Assembly (NCBI GenBank): GCA_020431945.1 | Contig: JAGQHH010000288.1 | Coordinates: 1-12,834, forward strand | Reading direction: 5' to 3' | Length of the DNA stretch: 12,834 nt | From: Cyanobacteria bacterium HKST-UBA02 | Lineage (GTDB): Bacteria > Cyanobacteriota > Vampirovibrionia > Obscuribacterales > Obscuribacteraceae | Shown: in pieces, positions 7,072 through 12,823 of the stretch | How the letters are laid out: each line of letters starts with the position of its first letter | How positions within the stretch are numbered: the first letter of the stretch is position 1 | Notes under the pieces: model-generated | What the model was told of the DNA's origin: nothing | The model's input: only the letters and a program-made list of their open reading frames with translations | Databases searched by the model: none | Program-made: the position numbers and the translations under genes

Positions 7072-8244
7072 TTGATCAAGCTTAATCAACTCAACTCAAT
7101 TGTCGGCTTTCCGATCATTGCCGTGGCCACTACTCTGGCCTTCAGCCTGGCCTGCGTGTCTGCGCAGCCCTGCCGGGCGGAGCTCTCGACAGGGCAGATC
7201 AAAGCCGTCATCGATAAAGCCCGGGTGATTCCCCGGCAGGCGACTTACTCCCTCCGCAAAGACGGCGGGCACGTCCTGGTCGAGCTCAGAGGCTATCCCT
7301 CCAGCAATCCCAGGGACCGGCGCATCGATGCGATTTTGATAGCCCGCACCCTGATCAATGCCGACCCCGGTGCTATTACCGCGGTAGTAACCAGGTACCT
7401 GGATGACACCTCCGGCAACGCTTTCACCGAAGCCGTGGTCTCCAACATCGAAATAGAAGGTGCCGCAGCCGGAGCCATGAACAGCGAGGAATTGCTCAAC
7501 GGCGTCATGCTCATCTCGATCGCCGCCGGGGACAGTGTCGAGACCCGCTGCTCGAAGTATGTCGATGCCGCCCTGCGAGAAACAGACCAGGGAGGGCTGA
7601 GCGAGGCAGAAGAGCTTTTTGCCCGCGCCCGAACGGTGATGCCGGATGCCGCCGCCAATTGCGAAGGATTCGGCAGGGGCATGATCAAGCTTGCCGGTGC
7701 GTACAAATATCGCGGCGACATCGAAGATGTCGACCGGATCTACGACAGCCTCATGCAATCACTCACCAGCGCCACCGCCCCCGGCACTGCCGGCATGGTC
7801 ACCATGAGAGAGGTGGGAAAATTCTATCGGGATCGAAAAGACTTCAAAAGCGCCGAAGCCATCAGCGAAAAACTAATTGCTTGCCAGGTCAACAACCACT
7901 CGCCGGAATATCCGGACGACCTCCTGAACCTGGCTATCTGCCACCGCAATCTCAAAGATACGGCAAAAGCCATGACCGAGCTCGAGCAAATTCTGCAGAT
8001 CCACAAAGAAGCAAAGGAACCGGATCACAAGGCTATGGCAGCGGTTCTCGAAGAGATGGGCGACTGCAGCGCCGATGCCGGAGATTCGCGAAAAGCCGTC
8101 GAGCTTTATAAAGAGGCACGAACAATCTACGACACGGCAGCCGCCTCGAAAGGCCCTTCAGGGCGTATTCCCTACGAAATCTATCACTCCGTCACCAGCC
8201 GTCTGAACGCCAAAATCAGCACCGCCTCCAGTGCCCCTCAGTAA
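7072..8244 (+). CDS. Secreted TPR-like repeat protein
   Basis: The product has 390 residues with a TTG start. An in-frame TAA lies only 3 bp upstream of this TTG, so the start cannot be earlier, and a later start would break the signal peptide. Residues 1-36 are a signal peptide (IIAVATTLAFSLACVSAQPCRA), cleaved probably before Glu37. Residues about 38-150 form a non-repeat alpha/beta domain of unknown family. Residues about 160-385 are paired amphipathic helices in the style of tetratricopeptide repeats, for example SEAEELFARARTVMP, FKSAEAISEKLIAC, TAKAMTELEQILQIHKEA and DSRKAVELYKEARTIYD. TPR domains bind other proteins, so a periplasmic scaffold role is plausible; the partner is unknown. 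No strong Shine-Dalgarno is seen. It converges on the TonB-like/pseudoprotease gene with an 11-bp gap. Confidence 0.85.
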   Translation: MIKLNQLNSIVGFPIIAVATTLAFSLACVSAQPCRAELSTGQIKAVIDKARVIPRQATYSLRKDGGHVLVELRGYPSSNPRDRRIDAILIARTLINADPGAITAVVTRYLDDTSGNAFTEAVVSNIEIEGAAAGAMNSEELLNGVMLISIAAGDSVETRCSKYVDAALRETDQGGLSEAEELFARARTVMPDAAANCEGFGRGMIKLAGAYKYRGDIEDVDRIYDSLMQSLTSATAPGTAGMVTMREVGKFYRDRKDFKSAEAISEKLIACQVNNHSPEYPDDLLNLAICHRNLKDTAKAMTELEQILQIHKEAKEPDHKAMAAVLEEMGDCSADAGDSRKAVELYKEARTIYDTAAASKGPSGRIPYEIYHSVTSRLNAKISTASSAPQ

Positions 8245-8255
8245 CAACAGCTCGC

Positions 8256-9443
8256 TCAATGACCGAGCAAGCGTGATATGTATTCGGCAGGCAGAGCATA
8301 GGTCACCGGCTCACGCTCATCCGGAGGCGACACCGAAATCCCCACCAGACGACCGGCTTCATTCAGGACCGGACCGCCGGTGAACTCCGGCGCAAGGCGA
8401 GCGCTCATCCTGACGAAATCCTTGCCGTCCTTCCCTCTTATGAAGTCAGCTATCGTTCCCTGGGTGGAAGTGCTCTCCATAGACTCCGGCGTCCCGGCAA
8501 GATAAACACGGCTGCCGGGCTTGCTCTCGCTGCTGGCGGAAAAGGGCAGAGGCGGTGCGGACAGGGTCGGGAATTTGAGCACGATAAGATCCGTCTGCCG
8601 ATCGCGGACTACGATACCACCCACGATGTGCACTGCCGGGTCGGAAGCGACCCGGGCAGCCACCTGCCTCTTGCTCACTGTCGACGACATCATCGGCAAA
8701 TTAGTCACCACCGTATGTGGTGCCACAACAAAACCGAGTCCACTCTCGGCGCCGCCACCGGAAGGACTCAAAATCGTTATCAGGACTGTAGAGTCCTTGA
8801 GCTTCTTCATGATCGCGATGGGCAGAGCCGGCTTCGGCTCGGCACTCGCCGTAGTAGCGGACCGGCTCGTTGCCGGATTCGCGCCGGCACGGCTCGTTGC
8901 CGGACTCGCTCCGGCGCGGCTCGTTGCCGGACTCGCTCCGGCGCGTCCAATCGCAGGACCCGGCCCGGAGCCTGGCGGTTTACCGGCTCCGGCAGATTTG
9001 ACGGAGCTGGCGCTCCGCTTCTCCAGAAGCTGCACGCCCGTTGTCCTGATCAGTACGGGAATCGTCAGGGATGGCCTGGATATCGGCGGCTCACCGAAAG
9101 GCGTGGCATAACGAACACTCTCGAGCGCCGAGTTAATCGCATCTCGATCGCCATTCGACTCTACCAGCTCCGCCTTCTGCAAATCGCCATTGGCGGCAAT
9201 CTGCACGCGAACCGTCGCCGACATCTGCTCCGTCACCTGATATGTGCGCCAGCTCTCATCAATACGCTTCACCACATGTTTGATATAGTCAGACAGAGAC
9301 TGGTCCGCCCTGGCAGCCCCGCCAGGCGAAAGACCCAGCTTCACCCCCGAGGGTGCCGAAAGCAATCCAGAAGCCATCCACAAGGACGCCGCCACCACAA
9401 CCGCTCTCACTGCCCGCGATACTCGCCAACTTTTTGAAGTCAT
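8256..9443 (-). CDS. Exported TonB_C-like domain plus trypsin-like domain, predicted pseudoprotease
   Basis: The product has 395 residues from ATG 9443. Residues 1-46 are a long signal region (basic start, AVVVAASLWMASGLLSA, then AARA). Residues about 50-135 match a TonB C-terminal-like fold (YIKHVVKRIDESW, VRVQIAANGDLQKAELVESNGD, ALESVRYATPFGEPP). Residues 150-205 are a low-complexity linker holding RAGASPATS three times (167-193). Residues about 207-393 look like an HtrA/DegP-type serine protease core (SGLGFVVAPHTVVTN, TDLIVLKF, GGPVLNEAGRLVGIS). The triad is not intact: the His of TNxHV is Pro250, Asp285 is kept, and the nucleophile of GNSGGP is Thr355 (EFTGGP). Proteolysis is therefore unlikely, and a binding or sensing role in the periplasm is inferred. 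It is probably transcribed from its own near-leaderless promoter just downstream of the neighbouring minus-strand gene. Confidence 0.87.
   Translation of the reverse strand: MTSKSWRVSRAVRAVVVAASLWMASGLLSAPSGVKLGLSPGGAARADQSLSDYIKHVVKRIDESWRTYQVTEQMSATVRVQIAANGDLQKAELVESNGDRDAINSALESVRYATPFGEPPISRPSLTIPVLIRTTGVQLLEKRSASSVKSAGAGKPPGSGPGPAIGRAGASPATSRAGASPATSRAGANPATSRSATTASAEPKPALPIAIMKKLKDSTVLITILSPSGGGAESGLGFVVAPHTVVTNLPMMSSTVSKRQVAARVASDPAVHIVGGIVVRDRQTDLIVLKFPTLSAPPLPFSASSESKPGSRVYLAGTPESMESTSTQGTIADFIRGKDGKDFVRMSARLAPEFTGGPVLNEAGRLVGISVSPPDEREPVTYALPAEYISRLLGH
8863..8943 (-). repeat. Three tandem 27-bp repeats in the linker of the pseudoprotease gene
   Basis: Units lie at 8863-8889, 8890-8916 and 8917-8943. 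The last two are identical and the first differs at a few bases. Each encodes RAGA(S/N)PATS, so copy-number change keeps the frame. Confidence 0.92.
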
Positions 9444-9449
9444 CGAACG

Positions 9450-9477
9450 ATTCTAATACAGTTCCTGCGGTTTTCAA
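9450..9477 (-). promoter_or_regulatory. Sigma70-type promoter, predicted leaderless transcript for the 9443 gene
   Basis: Read on the minus strand, TTGAAA (9477-9472) is followed after 16 bp by TAGAAT (9455-9450), each 5 of 6 to consensus. Only 6 bases lie between the -10 box and the ATG at 9443, so transcription should begin at or within a base or two of the start codon. No Shine-Dalgarno sits at normal spacing, in agreement with this. Confidence 0.55.
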
Positions 9478-9505
9478 CTTTCGACTACTCAAGGTCCCTG
9501 CCTTC

Positions 9506-10294
9506 TTACTTGGCTGCGCGCTTGATCTCGTCGACGAAGTGCGCAGCCAGACCGACTCCCCGGCGGGCTGCCGGCAGAGCGTACTTGCCGGCGACCTGAC
9601 AGCCCTTGAGAGTCGCCCTACCGCCGACCCTCGCCCCTGTCCATGCGGAATGACCATAGAATCGTAAAACCGCCCTGGCACAGGGAAACTTCCAATTTCG
9701 AAAAGTCATATCCAGGGTAGCTCCCAGCAAAACCGGCACCGACAATCCCCAGGCAACTCCCTCGAAGAAGCTCCCGCTCTTGCCTTCCTCCGGCGGGCTG
9801 TAATAGGGATCAGGTCCAGCCGGGCGCACATCAGGCTTGAACAGCCCCCCGCCCCATTTTGCTTCCGCCGGGAAATACGGGTTCGGTCCATCCTTTCGCA
9901 CATTCGAGTAATACTGCTCTGCTCCCGCCCTTTGCTCAAACCGGTAATACGGCTCGGCGCCTAATCTCCTGGACGGCGAATAAATCGAGCTTCCATCCCT
10001 CGACGAACTCAGCCGATTCGGCGCTATCCAATCCGCTACAGTCCTCACACCTGCCGCTGCCTCTGCCCCTGCCCCTGCCCCTGCCCCTGCCCATGCCCCT
10101 GCCCTCGACCACGACCCCGGCCCCGACCCCTCCCCCGAGATAGTGCCTTCAGCCCCCGGGCTCCAGGCCGACATCCGCTCCCCGGCCGGGCGCTCCGGCA
10201 TTCGATCGAGCAGGCATGGATCAAGAGAAAGATCCGCTCGGCTCCCCGGAAACGGCATATCTCTCGGACACGTATTCCCACTGGCTCCATCCAT
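9506..10294 (-). CDS. Unknown protein with 12-residue Gly-x-x-Pro-Tyr-Tyr repeats
   Basis: The product has 262 residues. The ATG at 10294 is supported by GAGG seven bases upstream (plus-strand CCTC at 10302-10305). Residues 1-90 are low complexity (Gly, Ala, Ser, Pro), including an AGAGAGAG run encoded by a hexanucleotide microsatellite. Residues 112-171 are five back-to-back 12-residue units with pattern G-x-x-P-Y-Y/F (GAEPYY, GAEQYY, GPNPYF, GGGLFK, GPDPYY). Residues about 174-262 form a more ordered C-terminal part with one hydrophobic stretch (WGLSVPVLLGATLDM, about 182-196) and a basic, Gly-rich end. There is no signal peptide. I recognise no family; a structural or surface-associated protein is possible. 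It lies 62 bp ahead of the pseudoprotease gene on the same strand, so partial co-transcription is possible. Confidence 0.72.
   Translation of the reverse strand: MDGASGNTCPRDMPFPGSRADLSLDPCLLDRMPERPAGERMSAWSPGAEGTISGEGSGPGSWSRAGAWAGAGAGAGAEAAAGVRTVADWIAPNRLSSSRDGSSIYSPSRRLGAEPYYRFEQRAGAEQYYSNVRKDGPNPYFPAEAKWGGGLFKPDVRPAGPDPYYSPPEEGKSGSFFEGVAWGLSVPVLLGATLDMTFRNWKFPCARAVLRFYGHSAWTGARVGGRATLKGCQVAGKYALPAARRGVGLAAHFVDEIKRAAK
9782..9961 (-). repeat. Five 12-residue tandem repeats (36-bp period) within the 9506-10294 gene
   Basis: These are residues 112-171 of the encoded protein. The spacing is exactly 12 residues in all five units; the fourth (GGGLFKPDVRPA) is the most diverged. DNA identity between units is low, so the repeat is old and kept at the protein level. 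Confidence 0.8.
10051..10104. repeat. Hexanucleotide microsatellite (CTGCCC)
   Basis: Nine consecutive hexamers occur: CTGCCG, CTGCCT, five CTGCCC, ATGCCC, CTGCCC. They are followed by degenerate hexamers to about 10134. It encodes alternating Ala-Gly in the minus-strand gene, so slippage changes length without breaking the frame. Confidence 0.95.
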
Positions 10295-10507
10295 GACTCG
10301 ACCTCAATTCGAAGGGTCCAGCTTTATTCAAATCGAATCTTCTCGCCAGGTAACCGTTGAATTGCACAGTATTTCCTCGGTTCAACCCCATCGTCTGTCA
10401 ACTGATGCAGTCGGAAATTAACCCGAGAAATCCGTGTGGTCTGCTCAATCCGTGTGTATATAGCAATAAGCAGCTCCCGGGAGAGCGACTAGCCAGGAGA
10501 CACAAAA
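10295..10507. promoter_or_regulatory. Divergent intergenic region with short repeats
   Basis: This 213-bp region separates the 10294 (-) and 10508 (+) genes. It holds AATCCGTGTG twice, 18 bp apart (10429-10438 and 10447-10456), the perfect palindrome CTCCCGGGAG at 10474-10483, and a TATATA at 10457-10462 without a matching -35. These could be control sites for the plus-strand gene. No full promoter could be assigned on either strand. Confidence 0.35.
10495..10500 (+). promoter_or_regulatory. Shine-Dalgarno AGGAGA fixing the start at 10508
   Basis: AGGAGA stands 7 bases before ATG 10508, the ideal spacing. Confidence 0.85.
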
Positions 10508-11029
10508 ATGGGCAAATTCGGCGCGGGCGGTTCGGATCAAGTCAATGAGCATGGGCATGGCAATGAAGCCGGTGACCACCTTCAACATATGCAGTCGGAC
10601 GCCAGTCTGACGGACCCGGCGAACTCACGACTGGCACAGGCAGAGACTTTCAAATTCGATGGACCGCAATTCATCAAGGACAACTACGGTTCCGACGAGG
10701 GTTTTCTTGCCGCGCAACCAGGCGAGCTCAGGCAGCAGCTCGGTCTTCCCGAGGGTGCCACTTCCGAACAGGTTTTTCAGACGATGGCAAAGCAAGCCAC
10801 AGAGCTCTTGAAGACCGCCAGTCCCGAGTACCAGAAAGAGCTCCTCGATAGCCTTCAACTCAAACGCGGAGACGCTTCCGAAGCGAACATCCTCAATGCC
10901 ATCGTGCAACGTGAAGCGCGAGAATCCGGTCTCGGCAGCAATGCATCATACGAACAACTCGAGCAAGCCATGCATGCGCGGAGCCTGGTCCTCGTCAAGA
11001 GCGGCAACCTCCCCATCGACACGGACTAG
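10508..11029 (+). CDS. Unknown soluble protein with three related helical repeats
   Basis: The product has 173 residues, with a strong Shine-Dalgarno and no signal peptide or membrane helix. The N-terminus is Gly/His-rich (NEHGHGNEAGDHLQHM at 13-28), a possible metal-binding or simply disordered segment. The rest is acidic and helical. Three stretches look related: QLGLPEGATSEQVFQTMAKQA (77-97), SLQLKRGDASEANILNAIVQ (115-134) and SGLGSNASYEQLEQAMHARS (140-159). All share Leu-x-x-Gly-x-(Ala/Asp)-(Thr/Ser) then a helix with hydrophobic spacing. The first unit faintly recalls the start of a J-domain (LGVxxGAS), but the HPD motif is absent. Function unknown. Its last codons and stop (TAG 11027-11029) lie inside a 17-bp tandem repeat. 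Confidence 0.78.
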   Translation: MGKFGAGGSDQVNEHGHGNEAGDHLQHMQSDASLTDPANSRLAQAETFKFDGPQFIKDNYGSDEGFLAAQPGELRQQLGLPEGATSEQVFQTMAKQATELLKTASPEYQKELLDSLQLKRGDASEANILNAIVQREARESGLGSNASYEQLEQAMHARSLVLVKSGNLPIDTD

Positions 11030-11091
11030 CTAATTACACGGACTCACTAATTACACGGATTAGCTAAGGACTAACTAAGGATTAGCTGTCG
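11019..11091 (+). repeat. 17-bp tandem repeats spanning the stop codon of the preceding gene
   Basis: Units of 17 bp lie at 11019-11035, 11036-11052 and 11053-11069 (pattern ACACGGACTAGCTAATT, with variants). They are followed by shorter units at 11070-11080 and 11081-11091 that lack the ACACGG part. The first unit begins inside the coding sequence and contains its TAG. TAG and TAA triplets recur through the array. Confidence 0.85.
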
Positions 11092-11214
11092 ATGCGGGCT
11101 GGCCGATTCTGATCCGACAGCCGATCATTAAGCGACGCTAAAACCATCGCTCCGCCAGGCAAGTAGAATAAGCCTTTCACGTCATCCCGGATCCCGGGCG
11201 CAGGAAGGTCTACC
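11030..11214 (+). other. Intergenic region before the methyltransferase gene
   Basis: After the 17-bp repeats, the only structure is a 7-bp inverted repeat GCTGTCG/CGACAGC (11085-11091 and 11115-11121) with a 23-nt loop and no T-tract, plus the Shine-Dalgarno at 11202-11208. I see no convincing terminator or promoter. Confidence 0.4.
11202..11208 (+). promoter_or_regulatory. Shine-Dalgarno AGGAAGG fixing a TTG start at 11215
   Basis: AGGAAGG stands 6 bases before TTG 11215. It is the strongest ribosome site in the window and makes the TTG start secure despite the lack of ATG. Confidence 0.85.
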
Positions 11215-11856
11215 TTGAATAAGCAGTTAGAAACCTGGTTGGGTGAATTCGGCAAGAATTACACCGAGCGCAACTCCTTCGAACTCGAAGAATTTGACTT
11301 GATCACCGAGAATCTTCTGGGATTGAGACAGTCCGAAATCTTCAAGAAACACTTCGAGAAGCATCTCAGCGATACTGGTGTGAAGGTCCTTGAAGTCGGC
11401 TGCAACATAGGCAACGAGCTCGCCCTCATCCATAAGATTTTTCCGGACTGGGAGCTTGTCGGACTGGAGCCGCAAGCCAATGCAATCGAGATTGGCAAAA
11501 AGCGTCACCCCTTCGTGAACTTCGTCCAGGGCTCGGCGTTCGAGATTCCTTTTCCCGACAACCACTTCGACATAGTGATGACCAACGGGGTTTTGATCCA
11601 CATTCATCCCGACGATCATCCGAAAGCAATGTCTGAAGTCGTGCGCTGCTCCAAATCGCTGATCTGGTTGCACGAATACTACGCCGACAACACCGAGGAA
11701 GTCGAATATCGAGGTCGTGAAGGTCTCCTCTGGAGAACCAATTTCGCCGACATCTATAAGAGCCTCCATCCGAGTCTCACCACCATCGAAAGCGCTCTCT
11801 ATGACAGGAGAGACGGCTCCGGCAACAAAGACCAGGTCGCCCTCCTCAAGAAGTAG
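11215..11856 (+). CDS. Class I SAM methyltransferase, pseudaminic-acid-associated methylase type
   Basis: The product has 213 residues from a TTG start. It is a Rossmann-fold methyltransferase with motif I VLEVGCNIG (58-66), acidic E85 in GLEP at the end of strand 2, and FDIVMTNGVLIHIHP (118-132). The surrounding pattern is specific: FGKNYTERN near the N-terminus (12-20), the N-I-G variant of motif I, VLIHIHP, SKSLIWLHEYY (146-156) and EYRGREG (164-170). Together these match what I recall of the TIGR03587 'pseudaminic acid biosynthesis-associated methylase' family, usually found in surface-glycan or flagellin-glycosylation clusters. No pseudaminic or nonulosonic acid genes are nearby, so the substrate is open. 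The gene is monocistronic here and faces the isochorismatase-family gene across a repeat array. Confidence 0.88.
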   Translation: MNKQLETWLGEFGKNYTERNSFELEEFDLITENLLGLRQSEIFKKHFEKHLSDTGVKVLEVGCNIGNELALIHKIFPDWELVGLEPQANAIEIGKKRHPFVNFVQGSAFEIPFPDNHFDIVMTNGVLIHIHPDDHPKAMSEVVRCSKSLIWLHEYYADNTEEVEYRGREGLLWRTNFADIYKSLHPSLTTIESALYDRRDGSGNKDQVALLKK

Positions 11857-11879
11857 CCGGTCTTAGCGGAATTCGCACC

Positions 11880-12140
11880 GGCTGCGCTTTCGTTCCAGCC
11901 GACTGCGCTTTCGTTCTAGCCGCCTTCGTTCTAGCCGCCTTCGCTCCAGCCGCCTTCGCTTTCGTTCTAGCCGGCTGCGCCTTCGCTCCAGCCGCCTTCG
12001 CTTTCGTTCTAGCCGGCTGCGCCTTCGCTCCAGCCGCCTTCGCTTTCGTTCTAAACGGCTGCGCCTTCGCTCCAGCCGCCTTCGCTTTCGTTCTAGCCGG
12101 CTGCGCCTTCGTTCCGGCCGACTGCGCTTTCAGTTCAGCT
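11880..12140. repeat. 21-bp tandem-repeat array between convergent genes (13 units)
   Basis: Thirteen consecutive units fill this stretch with no spacer. Eleven are 21 bp, and two (11922-11936 and 11937-11951) are 15 bp with a 6-bp deletion. Two main versions alternate, giving a 42-bp higher-order period in the middle: one contains TGCGCCTTCGCTCCAGCC and the other CCTTCGCTTTCGTTCTAGCC. The last unit (12120-12140) runs into the isochorismatase-family gene and contains its stop codon. Every unit length is a multiple of three, and four of the six frames stay open across most of the array. On the minus strand one frame gives Lys/Ala/Pro-rich heptads (ARTKAKA, AGAKAQP). Confidence 0.95.
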
Positions 12141-12729
12141 CGTCGACCGAGTCACAGACACAGGCGAGCAAGTCTGCCAGTGATGCCAGATTGGTTCTGT
12201 GCACGACATCCGCCGTCACGACGCCACCACCCGGCTGCGGCAGGTCTCGTGTGGCGCACGCACTCGCGATGATCGTGGGCTGGAAGCCCAGATCCACAGC
12301 ACTTCTAGTGGTGGCATTGATGCACATATGGGTCATGAACCCGGCAACTACCAGCTCCGTGCGCCCGCTGTCACGCAAATACTTCTCGAGGTCGGTGTTC
12401 ACGAAAGCGCTTGGGAGGTTCTTCTTGATCACTTTCTCGCCGCCCTCGGGCTTGACCGCATCGATAATGTCGGACATCGGACTCTCGGGGTCGAAGATTG
12501 GCGCGCCAGGCACGGTATTGTGAGCGACATGGAACACCGGCACGCCCGCAGCCCGCGCCCGCTCGAGCAATTTCTTGATCTCGACCAGAGCATCCTCGAT
12601 TCCGCTGAGCGGCACGCTTCCGTCGAGATACTCCCGCTGGGCATCGACTATCACCACCGCGCTCTTCCCGAGCTCAGCCGGCTTTGCCGGCGCATGCAAC
12701 AAATCGAGCAAAGTCGAAGCATCTGACAT
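12130..12729 (-). CDS. Isochorismatase-family cysteine hydrolase
   Basis: The product has 199 residues, a normal length for the family. The ATG at 12729 is preceded by GGAGG (plus-strand CCTCC at 12741-12745) with 11-base spacing. The catalytic triad is intact: Asp29 in VIVDAQREY, Lys103 in KKNLPSAF and Cys136 in GFMTHMCINATTRSAVDLGF, the hallmark segment around the nucleophile. Members hydrolyse small substrates such as isochorismate, nicotinamide, N-carbamoylsarcosine or ureidoacrylate; the sequence does not settle which. No signal peptide, so it acts in the cytoplasm. No siderophore or NAD genes are adjacent. The last residues (ELN) and stop codon lie in the terminal unit of the 21-bp array, which suggests the C-terminus has been altered by repeat expansion. 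Confidence 0.92.
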   Translation of the reverse strand: MSDASTLLDLLHAPAKPAELGKSAVVIVDAQREYLDGSVPLSGIEDALVEIKKLLERARAAGVPVFHVAHNTVPGAPIFDPESPMSDIIDAVKPEGGEKVIKKNLPSAFVNTDLEKYLRDSGRTELVVAGFMTHMCINATTRSAVDLGFQPTIIASACATRDLPQPGGGVVTADVVHRTNLASLADLLACVCDSVDELN

Positions 12730-12740
12730 GGTTCGTTAGT

Positions 12741-12766
12741 CCTCCAGGTTTTCCGCCGCCATTATC
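12741..12766 (-). promoter_or_regulatory. -10 element (GATAAT) and Shine-Dalgarno of the isochorismatase-family gene
   Basis: On the minus strand, GATAAT (12766-12761, 5 of 6 to consensus) would start a transcript near 12754 with a leader of about 25 nt carrying GGAGG (12745-12741). No good -35 box is seen at the proper distance. Confidence 0.45.
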
Positions 12767-12792
12767 CCTGATACGGGAAAAAAGACATAGGG

Positions 12793-12823
12793 AAAAAAAT
12801 GACTCTCAGATCATTTTTTTTTT
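12793..12823. terminator. Bidirectional AT-rich hairpin terminator candidate
   Basis: A run of seven A then TGA (12793-12802) pairs with TCA followed by T's (12811-12820) around an 8-nt loop. The T run continues to 12823. With A's on one side and T's on the other it could act in both directions, insulating the isochorismatase-family gene from what lies to the right. The stem has few G-C pairs, so strength is uncertain. Confidence 0.45.

Noticed and set aside
8250..8268. Terminator hairpin GCTCG/CGAGC between convergent genes
   Set aside because: Only 5 bp of stem, overlapping a stop codon, with no T run.
10396..10401. Perfect minus-strand TTGACA as -35 for the 10294 gene
   Set aside because: No -10-like hexamer lies 15-19 bp downstream, so no promoter can be built on it.
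10474..10483. CTCCCGGGAG palindrome as an operator
   Set aside because: Perfect but short and GC-rich; ten-base palindromes of this composition occur by chance, so it is noted only within the intergenic entry.
11085..11121. Rho-independent terminator after the 10508-11029 gene
   Set aside because: The 7-bp stem has a 23-nt loop and no T-tract.
11880..12140. CRISPR array
   Set aside because: The units are contiguous 21-mers with no unique spacers and no cas genes nearby.
12199..12726. 175-codon plus-strand open frame
   Set aside because: Antisense to the isochorismatase-family gene, which has an intact catalytic triad.
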